A program made the position numbers and the translations under genes. This document shows positions 43,421-53,666 of a stretch of 64,000 nt of DNA, one piece after another (position 1 is the stretch's first letter; each line of letters opens with the position of its first letter). The DNA comes from UBA1141 sp963665155. Lineage in GTDB: Bacteria; Chloroflexota; Dehalococcoidia; Lucifugimonadales; UBA3495. The DNA lies in contig CAXXFI010000002.1 of NCBI GenBank assembly GCA_963665155.2, positions 992,001-1,056,000 on the forward strand, in the 5' to 3' direction. The notes under the pieces are model-generated. The model worked only from the letters and a program-made list of their open reading frames with translations, made no database searches and was not told where the DNA came from.

Positions 43421-45474
43421 CTGTCTCGATCCCGTGGGCCATTCTCAACTAGGAGACCCCCTGCCGCCAACTCCAGCATCTCCAGAAACTCTGCTTCGTC
43501 AAGAACCTGCGTCTCCAACCGTTTGGCGGCGTCCAGCTTGGAACCCGCCGACTCGCCTGCCAAAAGATAGTTGGTCTTCCGGGTGACTGCCGATGATACG
43601 CTCCCCCCCAGCGCTTTAATACGCGACTCGGCCTCCCGCCGTGGGAACGCCGACAATGTACCGGTTACTACAAATGTTTGGCCCAACCATGGTAGCCGGC
43701 TTGGATCAATTGTTATCACTTCCTGGTGTGGGTTAACACCTTGCGTCCGCAGCTTTTCGATGACTTCACGGTTGTGGAGCACAGTGAAGTAAGCCACGAT
43801 GCTCTCGGCGATTTTGGGGCCGATGCCCGCAATTTCTGTTAATTGCTCTTGGCTCGCTGAGGCTAGCTCGTCGACGTTGGCAAACCGTTGAGACAGTAGA
43901 TCTGCAACCTCGGAACCCACATGCAATATGCCCAATGCGAAGAGCAAGCGTGGCAATGGCTGGGCCTTGCTGGATTCGATGTTGCTCAGAATCCTGTCGG
44001 CCAGCTTCTCCCCCATGCGGTCCAATTCCAATAACCGGTCTCTCTTCAATGGATATAGGTCTGCTAGATCGGCGACCAGACCTTGATCGATAAGAATCCG
44101 GCACCATTGCTCACCCAAGCCGTCAATGTCCATCGCTCCCTTGCTGACAAAGTGCTTCAGCAGTTCAAAAAACTGTGCCGGACACGATGTATTGGGGCAC
44201 CGGTGCATCGCTTCGTCTTCCGGTTTGATCACCTCGGTCGAGCAGACCGGGCAATGGCTTGGCATAAGGAATTCCTGTTCTTGGCCCGTTCGGCTCTCGG
44301 TCACCGGTCCTACCACATGGGGAATGACGTCCCCGGCTCTCTCGATGGTCACCCAATCCCCGATGCGCACATCCTTCCTGTGGATATCCTCCTCATTGTG
44401 CAGGGAAGCCTGTCGAACAGTAGCGCCGCTAACCACGACCGGCTCTAGGATCGCATAGGGATTGAGACTTCCGGTGCGGCCCACATTGATGCCGATGTCC
44501 AGCAGACGCGTAATGGCTTGTTCCGCCGGAAACTTGAATGCGATGGCCCACCGAGGCTCTCGGCCCACAACGCCCATAGATCTCTGGTAAGCAAAGGGAG
44601 CAACCTTGATAACAACACCATCGATTTCGTAGGGAAGCTCGTGGCGCTTCTCCACCCACGACAGATAGTAATCATGCACCTCTTGTACGGAGCGGCAGAT
44701 GGCGCTTAAGGGGTTAATCCTAAAGCCCAGAGACTTCAGCCACTCCAAAGCATCCCAATGGTTTTCCGGTCCTGAGTACCCGCCCATGTCGCCCAAGGCG
44801 TAAACCCAGATTTGCATGTTGCGGGATGCAGTTACCTTGGAATCGAGTTGACGCACACTGCCGGCCCCGGTGTTCCTGGGGTTGGCGTACAACGGCTCAC
44901 CCCGCTCCGCGCGTCCTTCGTTCAAGCGACGAAATTCGTCCAACGGCAGGTATACCTCTCCTCGGGCTTCCAAATGGTGCGGCGGGTTACCCTGCAGTCT
45001 CACCGGAATACTTCGGACAGTACGCAGGTTCTGGGTCACGTCCTCACCTACCGTACCGTCGCCCCTGGTAGCTCCACGTACCAGAACGCCGTCTTCATAG
45101 GTCAGGTTCACCGCCAGCCCGTCAATCTTCAGTTCGCACACCATGTCGAACTCAGCGTCGTCCACGAGGTTTTTGGTGCGGCGGTACCACGCTTCTAACT
45201 CTTCAACATTAAAGGCATTGCCCAAACTGAGCATTGGCTGGGTATGCTGGACTTGGGTGAAGCCTTCCGATGGGGCAGCGCCCACCCGTTGCGTTGGCGA
45301 GTCTGAGGTGATCAGCTCCGGGTGTTCTTCCTCCAGTTGGCGGAGCTCCCGAATAATACGGTCGTACTCTGCGTCGTTGATCTCCGGGTCGTCTAAGGCA
45401 TAGTACCGGTAGTTATGGTAGTTGAGATCTTTCCGCAGATCGACTATTCGCTGGCCATAATCTGAATCAACCAT
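43417..45474 (-). CDS. ligA: NAD-dependent DNA ligase
   Basis: 685 residues, full length. NAD-binding N-terminal helices (YHNYRYYALDDPEINDAEYD), adenylation motif with the nucleotidyl Lys in CELKIDGLAVNLTYEDGVL, OB-fold, zinc site (CPVCSTEV ... CPNTSCPAQ), helix-hairpin-helix repeats (ASQEQLTEIAGIGPKIAES) and a BRCT domain (FVVTGTLSAFPRREAESRI). It seals nicks in replication and repair. Upstream of and overlapping the unknown gene by 4 bases. Confidence 0.98.
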   Translation of the reverse strand: MVDSDYGQRIVDLRKDLNYHNYRYYALDDPEINDAEYDRIIRELRQLEEEHPELITSDSPTQRVGAAPSEGFTQVQHTQPMLSLGNAFNVEELEAWYRRTKNLVDDAEFDMVCELKIDGLAVNLTYEDGVLVRGATRGDGTVGEDVTQNLRTVRSIPVRLQGNPPHHLEARGEVYLPLDEFRRLNEGRAERGEPLYANPRNTGAGSVRQLDSKVTASRNMQIWVYALGDMGGYSGPENHWDALEWLKSLGFRINPLSAICRSVQEVHDYYLSWVEKRHELPYEIDGVVIKVAPFAYQRSMGVVGREPRWAIAFKFPAEQAITRLLDIGINVGRTGSLNPYAILEPVVVSGATVRQASLHNEEDIHRKDVRIGDWVTIERAGDVIPHVVGPVTESRTGQEQEFLMPSHCPVCSTEVIKPEDEAMHRCPNTSCPAQFFELLKHFVSKGAMDIDGLGEQWCRILIDQGLVADLADLYPLKRDRLLELDRMGEKLADRILSNIESSKAQPLPRLLFALGILHVGSEVADLLSQRFANVDELASASQEQLTEIAGIGPKIAESIVAYFTVLHNREVIEKLRTQGVNPHQEVITIDPSRLPWLGQTFVVTGTLSAFPRREAESRIKALGGSVSSAVTRKTNYLLAGESAGSKLDAAKRLETQVLDEAEFLEMLELAAGGLLVENGPRDRDS

Positions 45475-45616
45475 GCTTACTTAACCATTCTTAATTAACC
45501 ATGTTTTATCCATTTCTCGCCCGGCGTCAAACGAAGCCAACGAAGCCACCGGTATGATAACACTTGATTTCCGTCCCAAATACTCCTTTAGGACAGCGAT
45601 ATCGTGTTTAGCTTCG

Positions 45617-46345
45617 TCATCCCCTGACTAAGAATAAAATCCCCACTGACACAAGCAATACGTTTATTAGTCTCGGGAATACTTCCTGGGGTATTCGGCC
45701 AAGAACCCACTTTCCGGTGTATGCGCCAGCAAAAGCCGTAATGCCTACTATGATGCCAATGCCCACGGCTTCCTGGGTAAACAGGTTACTGCCGCCGAAA
45801 ACCGCCAATTTAGGTAGCTGGGTGAGCATCATCCCCGTGGATGAAGTGCCCAGATAAGCGCCACCAGTCAAGCCATAGGACAAATAAAATGATGCTAAAA
45901 AAGGGCCGGGTATACCCAAGAAGGCCGACATAAAGCCAAATAACCCGCCAAGGGGAGCAAATCCCCAAAGAGGCACTTTGGAATTCTTACCCCAGCGCGA
46001 GTTGGAGTACGCGACGATCAGCAACATCGACGCCCCCAACACCCGTATCAATAGCTCTTTAGGGGCCTGAATAAATAAGAAACCACCCAACGCCGATGTG
46101 GGCAATGCTCCCAGGGAAAGCCAGGCTACGACCCGCCACGATATTTGCCGACGGTAGAGCCAAATCCGGCCTACGCTGCCGATGAGTTGGGCGATGGTCA
46201 ATGCGGGGACGGCTTCCCGCACTCCCAACACCCACACCAATATTGGGAGCATGACTATCCCGCCGCCAAAACCCGCTATACCCGCAATTGTGAAACCCAG
46301 CAGGCCCGCACCGGCCACAAGGACAATTACTAGAATTTCATCCAA
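45617..46345 (-). CDS. TauE/SafE-family membrane protein (sulfite/anion exporter)
   Basis: 242 residues with about seven or eight hydrophobic helices; opens ILVIVLVAGAGLLGFTIAG with FGGGIVMLPILVWVLGV, and repeats the pattern in the second half (LGGLFGFMSAFLGIPGPFLA), the internal duplication typical of TauE/SafE. Substrates in the family include sulfite, sulfoacetate and other anions; none can be assigned here. Confidence 0.88.
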   Translation of the reverse strand: MDEILVIVLVAGAGLLGFTIAGIAGFGGGIVMLPILVWVLGVREAVPALTIAQLIGSVGRIWLYRRQISWRVVAWLSLGALPTSALGGFLFIQAPKELLIRVLGASMLLIVAYSNSRWGKNSKVPLWGFAPLGGLFGFMSAFLGIPGPFLASFYLSYGLTGGAYLGTSSTGMMLTQLPKLAVFGGSNLFTQEAVGIGIIVGITAFAGAYTGKWVLGRIPQEVFPRLINVLLVSVGILFLVRG

Positions 46346-46600
46346 GCGGGTTTCTCACACGTGGCGTTTCATATTTAGAGCATTTGGCTGGCCGGTTGGG
46401 CCGGGCAAAATTCTATTAACAGACTACCCGCAACGCCGGCTTAGGAGTCAGGAAGCGCTCCAGGCCGCATTAGGGCCTGTGCAACGCAATTCTGGGGCGG
46501 AGATTAGTTAGGTCGATATGATGCGGGGTCTAGGGCAGGTAAGTCGTAGTTTACGGGAGCCAATGCTCCGGCCAGTTTGCGTCGTCGCAGCATAGGCCGC
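46346..46600. other. Intergenic region, no gene seen
   Basis: 255 bases between the exporter and the PGI/PMI gene; nothing convincing found. Confidence 0.4.
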
Positions 46601-47773
46601 CTAGGCATGCCCCAACAAAAGCTCTTTGGCTGCATCTATAGAAGGGTTAGGCGAAGGGTCAACTCCGCTAAGCAATGCCAGGTAATAGCTAACGTAGTCT
46701 CCCAGCAGCAGCATATTCAAAATCCGGGCCAGCGGGGAAGAACCATCACCGCGCAGGACCTTGCGGGGAATTTCGTGGTTGGTCAATGTCTGTAGAATAA
46801 CCCGATTGTGCCGTTTATGAATCGTACTATCGACTCTGGGCTCCCCTACTCTGGGCTCCCCGACTCCAGGCTCCCCGTCTGCGGCATCAATGGCTAAGTC
46901 ATCCAAGGATAATGGGTCCAAAATTAAGGCCATTGCCGGCTGACCAATGGGAGAAGCAAAGGCCTCTACCGAATTGTGCAGCGACTCGGGTAGCACTTCG
47001 TAGAAAGACCAGATTTTAGCGTTTTCATTGAATTGGGATTTCCACCGTCGCGCCATTCCCGAAAAAAAACCGCTACCATAAACGATAATCAGCTTATCCA
47101 TCAGTTCCAATGCTATTCGCTTGGCCGGGTTGTCAACGACCGGAACGTCCTCCGCCCAAACGGAAACATTATGGTAAACCGCGCTGATCGCACCGGTTGC
47201 TTCATCTTCATCCAAGTCCAGCAGTCGCAGTCCGCGCAACACACCCAAGATCAGCATGATATTGTAGGCGACAGCGGTACGAGGTTCGGATTTAACGTCG
47301 ATTTTCAGTAATGGCACGCCCGCATTTTGTGCCCTTTGGGAAAGTTTGCCGCCGCTGCTAATAGCTATGGTCCTGGCTTTTACGGCGAGAGCTTGATCAA
47401 ACAGCGCAAGAGTTTCTTCGGTATTGCCAGAATAGCTGGACGCAATAAAAATAGTGTCCTGATCCAAAGAAAAGGGGAAGGACAAGTCCCGCACAACCAG
47501 AATCGGGACCCGGGGCATCAGTGTAGGCGCAGACCTTAACTTAGCGGCCGCCAAATCAGCCGCCAAGTCCCCTGCCATGGCGGAACCGCCCATCCCACCG
47601 ACGACTACCTTGCTGCTGTTAGGCCATGTTCCGGGCAACAAAAGCTTTTGCGAACTCTGCCAGGCCGCCAAGCATTGACCGGGTATTGCTCTCAGGCGAT
47701 GGCGAAGGCCGGATGGGTCCACGCGAGAATATGTTTCTTCATCGTCTAATAGGTGCTTGGCCTCTTCAGCCAT
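46601..47773 (-). CDS. Bifunctional phosphoglucose/phosphomannose isomerase (SIS domains)
   Basis: 390 residues, two SIS folds. VVVGGMGGSAMAGDLAADL and FIASSYSGNTEETLALFDQA are the phosphate-binding Ser/Thr-rich blocks, ISSGGKLSQRAQ and RTAVAYNIMLILGVL follow; IIVYGSGFFSGMARRWKSQFNENAK opens the second domain with its catalytic Glu. Typical of the archaeal/Chloroflexota-type PGI/PMI that interconverts glucose-6-P, fructose-6-P and mannose-6-P. A 15-bp triple repeat at 46832-46876 inserts GEPGVGEPRVGEPRV in a loop. Confidence 0.9.
   Translation of the reverse strand: MAEEAKHLLDDEETYSRVDPSGLRHRLRAIPGQCLAAWQSSQKLLLPGTWPNSSKVVVGGMGGSAMAGDLAADLAAAKLRSAPTLMPRVPILVVRDLSFPFSLDQDTIFIASSYSGNTEETLALFDQALAVKARTIAISSGGKLSQRAQNAGVPLLKIDVKSEPRTAVAYNIMLILGVLRGLRLLDLDEDEATGAISAVYHNVSVWAEDVPVVDNPAKRIALELMDKLIIVYGSGFFSGMARRWKSQFNENAKIWSFYEVLPESLHNSVEAFASPIGQPAMALILDPLSLDDLAIDAADGEPGVGEPRVGEPRVDSTIHKRHNRVILQTLTNHEIPRKVLRGDGSSPLARILNMLLLGDYVSYYLALLSGVDPSPNPSIDAAKELLLGHA
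46832..46876. repeat. In-frame 3 x 15-bp tandem repeat in PGI/PMI
   Basis: GACTCTGGGCTCCCC, TACTCTGGGCTCCCC and GACTCCAGGCTCCCC in tandem, encoding (GEPRV)n. Confidence 0.85.
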
Positions 47774-47847
47774 TACAGAAATTTCTCCTGCCTTCCCTTA
47801 TGCGTGTATTGCCCGACACATGTGCGGCGAAGGTATATCCGCTAGCA

Positions 47848-48378
47848 TCAGTGGTGGTCGCCGGGACTAGCATCCCTTGAAGCATACTGCTCCGCTTTCA
47901 TGGCAAACCACGGTTCGATCTTACGCTTGAACCATGGTGACAATCTTGAGCTAAACGGAAGCATTTTGTGAAAGCCTAGGTAAGCATGCATTACGTTGCC
48001 GTTGGGAGTAATGTAGGCCGTATCGAAGTTTTTTGCGATTCGGTAACTAATGAAATAGGCCCGGGGCGTCAACCGATTATGAAAGTGGTCGGTGGTTACG
48101 TGGGCCAAGTGGGCGATAACCAAGGCTAGAAAAAGAGGGTGGTAGAACGCTGCAGCAAGGGCAACGATGCCAGCGGCCGAATACTCCCAGGCATGAAAAA
48201 GCAAATAGATGCGGTTGCCCTTACCCTTTACGTACCATTGGTAGAAGTCGAATAAATGGTCAATGTCCATAAAGACGCCGACGCCTAGGACGGTGGCGCC
48301 AGCCGCAGGCGAACCAGTGGCCGCTCCCACCCCTGCACCCAATGCGCTGGAAATAACCGCGTGGCCTACAGGGTCCAT
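47848..48378 (-). CDS. YdjM-like membrane-bound metal-dependent hydrolase family protein
   Basis: 176 residues with several hydrophobic helices and histidine/aspartate motifs placed as in the DUF457/YdjM family: GHAVISSALGAGVGAATG, VFMDIDHLFDFYQWY, LLFHAWEYSAAGIVALAAA, and HLAHVTTDHFHNR. Probably an inner-membrane hydrolase of unknown substrate. Its ATG at 48378 abuts the end of an IS66 relic, so the native upstream region may have been replaced. Confidence 0.7.
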   Translation of the reverse strand: MDPVGHAVISSALGAGVGAATGSPAAGATVLGVGVFMDIDHLFDFYQWYVKGKGNRIYLLFHAWEYSAAGIVALAAAFYHPLFLALVIAHLAHVTTDHFHNRLTPRAYFISYRIAKNFDTAYITPNGNVMHAYLGFHKMLPFSSRLSPWFKRKIEPWFAMKAEQYASRDASPGDHH

Positions 48379-49230
48379 CTAATCATTTTCACAAATGAAT
48401 AACCGCAACCGAACATTGGCAAATCTAACAACTCAAGAGTCAAAGGCAAGACCTCATCAACGACTCCCTTTCCTCGGCTGCGGCGCAGGAAGTACCGCTC
48501 AGTGGGGGTGCTGAAGGTCCAAACGTAGCCGTTGGCCCCGTCCTGGCACCAGCCGGTTTCGTCGGCATGCACCACCGGGCTACCTCGGACTCGCTCCAGG
48601 ACTTCCGCCACTGCCCCTTGTGTCCGGTTGGCTGCTCCATAGGATGGCCTGGACGATGCCGCCGACGCTCAAGTCCAACTGATGGACTGTCTTGAGGTAC
48701 CATTGGATCATTCGAAAGGGCCGCCGCCCCTCTTCCCGCAGTGTTGCAATCAAGCTCACCAGGTTGACACCCAACCGCTGCTGGCCCACCACCGCGTCCT
48801 TTAATGCCACCTTGGGCACCGGCGCGCTTCACAAACCGGACAATTGCACGCCAGTATGACATGCTCGGTGACCTGGACCGGAGCCACGGGAATCTCAATG
48901 ACTTCGCGGGTCCGGTGCACCCATCCCCCAACCAGTTGCGTCCCACAGTCTGGACAGGCCTCCACGGCATGTTCCACCCGGTGGGTTGGAGCCATCCGAT
49001 GCCTCGCAAAACCGTGCGGACGCGGCTTTCGCGTCGCCTTTCTTGGCTTTGGTCGACCCAAGGGCGGCTAGTTGCCCGGCATTCCAGGCGAGTTCCGTTG
49101 GTTCACACGACCTTCCAAAGCCGCCACCCGTTATTGCAACTCGATATTGGTGGCCCTTAGCTCTGCGATAATAACCAGCAGGTCTTCTCGGCTCGCCGTG
49201 TTCAGATCCTGTTCGGTGTCCATGCCTCTC
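48379..49230 (-). pseudogene. IS66-family transposase relic
   Basis: Read on the minus strand from an ATG near 49223: DTEQDLNTASREDLLVIIAE and a leucine-zipper-like helix, then an in-frame stop, then frame changes into RVEHAVEACPDCGTQLVGGW (the IS66 zinc-binding region), MIQWYLKTVHQLDLSVGGIV and HADETGWCQDGANGYVWTF (the DDE_Tnp_IS66 active-site block), ending about 48400. Several frameshifts and stops show that it is dead; the C-terminal Glu block and the accessory tnpA/tnpB genes are absent. Confidence 0.85.
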
Positions 49231-49530
49231 GTCTACCACAACTACACCTTCAGATGCATCGAGCTTTGACACCGCCTTTGAACCAATTCACCTCATCAAC
49301 TCTGAACAATTATGGTGCGCCCACCTGGCCAATCTTGACTTTCAGAATATCTAGACAGAGAGAGGGCGCATTCCAGTACAACAAGGTAAGTTTTCATGTA
49401 GTGATTGGAGGCCCGATGGGAAGTTAAGAACCCTTTGGACGCATCGCACAAGAAAGGAAACCTGAGGTCACGAATCTTGCTTACGGTTGCAGGGGCCGAA
49501 ACCAGTTAATTTCGTGCCCGGAATCGCTAA

Positions 49531-49607
49531 TGGTGGGCCTGGATGGACTCGAACCAACGACCTCGGTCTTATCAGGACCGCGCTCTAACCACCTGAGCTA
49601 CAGGCCC
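49531..49607 (-). tRNA. tRNA-Ile (anticodon GAT), CCA encoded
   Basis: Minus strand. Acceptor GGGCCTG pairs with CAGGCCC, D arm AGCTCAGGTGGTTAGAGC, anticodon loop CTGATAA with GAT, T arm GTTGGTTCGAGTCC; discriminator A followed by a genomic CCA (49531-49533). No rRNA genes accompany it. Confidence 0.97.
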
Positions 49608-49732
49608 CCGTAAGGGGATGACACCAGAGTGATATTATATCCAATGACCGCGTGGGTATCAAGGACTCGCTAGACCTGGTTGGTAATCGCCTGTTCGAAA
49701 TTGACTCGCCAGGCAACTCCAACGCCCGAGGG

Positions 49733-50992
49733 TCACCCGTTATCGGGTGTGTCAGGCGTGGTTTCGGCCATATCATCGGTCATGTGCAGAGTTTTGGGAG
49801 GTCTCCGCCCGGAGTGCAGACGGTTTCCTTCAGCGACCGTCGTCCCTTGCTCAAGACTTGCTTCAGAATCTGCTTCAGTTGCTTGACCGTTTCTGGTCAT
49901 CATGTCCTCAGGGCCCCACCCTTTGGGGAACTGGAGCGTGCGCACCGGATAATTGATTACGATGCCCTCTTCTCTGAACCGTTGGTGAAGGCCTTTGATC
50001 AGCGCTGTTTGCACCTCAAAGCTGCCCCATCTGTCCCTCGCCTGTACAAACACCCAGAAGTTCACGTTGGAATCGCCGAAATTTTCGTAGCCAAAAAAAC
50101 CGCCATACTCCTTGATGGCGTGAGGGTTGGTATCCAGCAAGTCGTCCATCACCTCCCGGCAAGCTTGCTCCACTTGTTCAAGGTCGCTGTCATAGCTTAT
50201 GCCGCACTGAAGCCATACGTTTATAGCTGCGACCGGCCGCTGGGTATTGGTAATAATTGTCTCGGCGAACCGGTTGTTGGGAATGATAACCAGGTTGTTG
50301 CGCCAGGTGCGGATGCGGGTGCTGCGCCAACCTACCTCCACCACGTATCCGGCGACACCACCTTCCAGTTCGATGTAGTCACCGGGGGAAATTGCCCCCT
50401 CGGTCATTACGTAGGTGCCGGCGAACAGGTTGGCCAGAGTAGGCTGAAGGGCTAGGGCCACGGCCAGACCGCCGATGCCAAGACCGGCAATCAGGGGACT
50501 AATATTGATGTCCAGAAGGTCCAGTATTAATAGGCCGCCCAGCCCATAAATGATCACCACCGAAACGCGCCGCAGCAACGGGAACAACCGAAGGTCGACC
50601 ATGTGAGTGGTGCGGTCCGCCAGGTTCTCCAGATACCAGTCCATAGTATTGGATACCAGGGCTACTACAACGAACACGCCGAGCACCACGCCCAGCAGCT
50701 CGAATATTGTATCTACTTGCCCTCGTTGTCCACCGGTCAAATCCAATGGAATAACTATGGAAAGATATATTCCCAAGATAAAGACGGCCAGCGTCATTGG
50801 CCGACGGGTAGCCGTGGCCATCCTGGTGTCTAAATCAGAGGGAGTCCATAGGGTGATCCGCAGTATCAGAGGAAAAAGCAGCTTGTAAAAAACGGCGGCG
50901 GCAATAAGCCCGATGAGAATGCCGACAGCAGTAATGGCCGGGTCTAGCCAGACCGGGTCATTCAGGCCAAAAAGGGCCGGAAAGGAGTTCAT
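49733..50992 (-). CDS. mscS: MscS-family mechanosensitive channel
   Basis: 419 residues. Several membrane helices in the first 200 residues, then the pore-lining TM3 (PLIAGLGIGGLAVALALQPT) and the beta domain (GAISPGDYIELEGGVAGYVVEVGWRSTRIRTW, IIPNNRFAETIITN), the characteristic MscS core, and a soluble C-terminal vestibule. A low-complexity acidic tail (about 380-419) is extra. It opens on osmotic down-shock to release solutes. Downstream of its stop is the tRNA-Ile gene. Confidence 0.93.
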   Translation of the reverse strand: MNSFPALFGLNDPVWLDPAITAVGILIGLIAAAVFYKLLFPLILRITLWTPSDLDTRMATATRRPMTLAVFILGIYLSIVIPLDLTGGQRGQVDTIFELLGVVLGVFVVVALVSNTMDWYLENLADRTTHMVDLRLFPLLRRVSVVIIYGLGGLLILDLLDINISPLIAGLGIGGLAVALALQPTLANLFAGTYVMTEGAISPGDYIELEGGVAGYVVEVGWRSTRIRTWRNNLVIIPNNRFAETIITNTQRPVAAINVWLQCGISYDSDLEQVEQACREVMDDLLDTNPHAIKEYGGFFGYENFGDSNVNFWVFVQARDRWGSFEVQTALIKGLHQRFREEGIVINYPVRTLQFPKGWGPEDMMTRNGQATEADSEASLEQGTTVAEGNRLHSGRRPPKTLHMTDDMAETTPDTPDNG

Positions 50993-51446
50993 TTTGCGAT
51001 GTCACTCCGGTCGTTTGGGGATTTACGTCGTCCCCACTGTCCGACAAGTGCCCTGTTCTACAGGCGGCCTCATGGTTCGACACGCCTGCTCTAGGATTGG
51101 CGAAGGGTCCGACGTTTCAAGACCCACCGCATGCTACCGAAGGTTACCACTTATGGTTTTTAAGTTTCCTGCTCATTCCGAGCCGGGTCTCGCTATATTG
51201 TGTCGGCACAGTTTGGGTTGCGCCGGTTGACCAATTTGTTGGAGGCACTTTAAACCGCAGCGTACGCTAACTTGCGCGCTAAATCGGACACTAAGACAGA
51301 AGGAATTATATCACCGGTGGCTGACTTCTCTAGCTATGCGACCCGTACCGTCCCAAACTTGTTTGGATCTCTACAGACCATGAAGCACAGATGAAGCCGC
51401 CCGGATGCTTGCTGGGGGACTGGTGGCAATCGCGGACTGGCGGAGA
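50993..51446. other. Intergenic region, no gene seen
   Basis: About 450 bases between the sirtuin stop and the mscS start on the minus strand. Frames across it have no ribosome-binding sites; no hairpin stands out. Confidence 0.45.
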
Positions 51447-52280
51447 TCAGGGAGAGATGGGCCGGAATTGGGCCAGAACCATTTCCGTCAACAAGGGCAT
51501 GAGTCCGCCCGACGGACCGCGTAGGACCACATCGCAAGACGAAGAAATCGCCGTCTCTTCCGGGTTTATCTCAATCAACATTGCACCTCGTTCTTTGGCG
51601 ATCAACGGCAATTGGGCGGCTGGTTTCACCGTCCCTGAGGTGCCGATTAACAGCATACAATCACACCGGGCGGTCTGCTCCCGGCATTCTTCCAGCACAT
51701 CCTTGGGTATGGGCTCGCCGAACATTACCGTGTCCATTTTCACAATTCCTCCGCACTCCGGGCAAACGGGAGGCAATTGATCCAGCGGAAATTGATCTCT
51801 ATCCCAACGAGTAACGCAACCGATGCACCGCAACATTGTCCGATTGCCGTGAATCTCCGCCACGGCACGGCTTCCCGCCTGCCGGTGCAGGTTGTCCACG
51901 TTTTGGGTCATTGTGCACTTGAGCAATCCCGAGCGTTCCAATTCCACCAGCGAGTAATGCCCCGGGTTTGGGGCCGAACGGTCGACCGCTGATTTCATTT
52001 CTTGAATGGGGTTCCCTACCTCCGTTTCACCCTGAAGCCGCTTTTCCCACCACCCTTTGGGGTCATTGGAGAACTCCCGATAAGACAGCAGAGAGGGCTC
52101 CCCATTTTTGGTCCGTAGTCCTCCAGGGCCACGGTAAGGAGGAATCCCGGACTCCACCGATAGTCCAGCGCCGACCATAGCAACTAGGTGGCTTGCCGAC
52201 CCAACAATTTGGGCTGCTCTGGCCAGTAGGTCCTGCGTTTCCGGGCCAATGTCGGGGCTAACTTCCGGGTTATTTCGCAT
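51447..52280 (-). CDS. Sir2-family NAD-dependent protein deacylase
   Basis: 277 residues. NAD site VGAGLSVESGIPPYRGPGG, TQNVDNLHRQAGS with the catalytic His region, zinc cysteines in RCIGC and CPECGG, then DTVMFGEPIP and LLIGTSGTVKPAAQLP. All sirtuin blocks are present. It removes acyl groups from lysines using NAD. The N-terminus (about 30 residues before VGAG) is slightly long. Confidence 0.95.
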   Translation of the reverse strand: MRNNPEVSPDIGPETQDLLARAAQIVGSASHLVAMVGAGLSVESGIPPYRGPGGLRTKNGEPSLLSYREFSNDPKGWWEKRLQGETEVGNPIQEMKSAVDRSAPNPGHYSLVELERSGLLKCTMTQNVDNLHRQAGSRAVAEIHGNRTMLRCIGCVTRWDRDQFPLDQLPPVCPECGGIVKMDTVMFGEPIPKDVLEECREQTARCDCMLLIGTSGTVKPAAQLPLIAKERGAMLIEINPEETAISSSCDVVLRGPSGGLMPLLTEMVLAQFRPISP

Positions 52281-52622
52281 ATATTTCGTACCTGAGTGGT
52301 GCCGGTTGAAAATTGTGCCAGTACTATTTCTATATAGATATATATATTAAACTGATGAATCAGAGCCTATCGCCACTCTACCTCTGCCCCTTCACGCGGT
52401 AGAAGATCAATCCTTTCCCCCATTTCGGAGGAAGGTTACGATGGGGGTGTCGAAGTGCTAGTCGAGTTTAACTGGATAATTCGGCACGTTGTCGCCTGGA
52501 CTCTGCTGGCTAAGTAAGCGTCGATCATTGGGAACGTGCCTGAGGATTATACAAGCTTTCGGAGTGCCGGTGATTGACCGGGTAATTCGCTCGGCATTGG
52601 CTGCAACGGATGCGGTGAGCAG
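52281..52622. other. Intergenic region, no gene seen
   Basis: About 340 bases between pcm and the sirtuin gene, with a short AT-rich run near 52325-52350. Nothing convincing. Confidence 0.4.
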
Positions 52623-53273
52623 TCAAGGTTTGGGGAAGGCTTCTTGGCCGAGTAGTGGCACGAAACGGCAGGCACCCAACATATGTACCGACAACCCCTC
52701 GTCGGTCCGCACAGCGTGGACCAACTCTTGCTGGTCCAAGGTCCCCACTGGCACGATCAACCTGCCGCCCAGCGCCAATTGGGAAACCAGCGATTGCGGA
52801 AGGGCAGGCGAGGCGGCGGAAACTATTATTGCGTCGAAGGGCGCTTCAGCCGGGCACCCAAGCACCGGCCAAGCGTCGACTATCGTCACATTTTGATAGC
52901 CCAATTCATTCAGAACCCTTTCTGCCCGCCGGGCTAGAACCGGGATCAACTCGGTGCTAACAACCCAGCCATCGGGCACCAACAAAGAAAGGACGGCAGT
53001 CTGATAACCGCTTCCGGAGCCTATCTCCAAGACCCTCTCGTGGCCTTGGAGGGCCAGAGACTCGACCATCAGGGCCACGATGTACGGTTGGGAGATGGTT
53101 TGGCCCTCGCCAATAGCCAATGGCATATCGGAATAGGCATTTGGCTGGGCATCCAGAGAGACGAATCTTTCCCGGGGGACCCGCTCCATGGCCTCCACGA
53201 CAGTTTTGGAGCGAATTCTACGCCTCAGGCTACGGAAAAGTTGCTCCTTTGCCTTGGAAACGTCTTTCTCCAT
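52623..53273 (-). CDS. pcm: Protein-L-isoaspartate O-methyltransferase
   Basis: 216 residues from ATG 53273 (MEKDVSKAKEQL), with GGGG a few bases upstream; an extension to 53321 has no support. SAM-binding motif VLEIGSGSGYQTAVLSLL, the substrate motif ISQPYIVALMVE, FVSLDAQPNAYSDMPLAIG at the start, and the GGRLIVPVG strand are typical. It methylates isoaspartyl residues for repair of aged proteins. Confidence 0.95.
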   Translation of the reverse strand: MEKDVSKAKEQLFRSLRRRIRSKTVVEAMERVPRERFVSLDAQPNAYSDMPLAIGEGQTISQPYIVALMVESLALQGHERVLEIGSGSGYQTAVLSLLVPDGWVVSTELIPVLARRAERVLNELGYQNVTIVDAWPVLGCPAEAPFDAIIVSAASPALPQSLVSQLALGGRLIVPVGTLDQQELVHAVRTDEGLSVHMLGACRFVPLLGQEAFPKP

Positions 53274-53666
53274 ACGAATTACCCCTCTTAATCTACTATA
53301 GCATGGTGAAATTTGCTTCACAACGCAGGCTCCACGACGTGATTAATCCCACGTACTTAATCCCACGTGCCTAATCCAACTTGGGGTCAGCTCAAAACCC
53401 CTTGACTTGAAACCTTGACGCAAGAAGAGGGTCAAGACTTAAAACATTCAAATTTGGTAGGTAAGTGCAATATCCATATTCGATTTAGGTAGGTTTTCCC
53501 AGAGGGTTTCACGGGTTTTCCGGAGTACAATGATGGCCTGTTGACCTTAGTTTCTCACTATGCTAGTCTCGATGAGTGTAGAAGATGTGCGGAAGATTTG
53601 TATAGATTTTGATAGATTTTTGCTGGTTAATCTTTGTTTCGGTAAAACTATGTTGATGAAGGTCCA
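53274..53666. promoter_or_regulatory. AT-rich divergent region before the tetrapyrrole cluster
   Basis: About 390 bases between pcm (minus) and the HTH gene (plus). The last 130 bases are AT-rich, with GATTTGTATAGATTTTGATAG repeats of the type TAGATTT, and probably hold the promoter of the heme cluster. No specific box could be assigned. Confidence 0.35.

Noticed and set aside
49652..50455. 267-codon plus-strand frame over mscS
   Set aside because: Shadow of the MscS gene, whose own protein is unmistakable.
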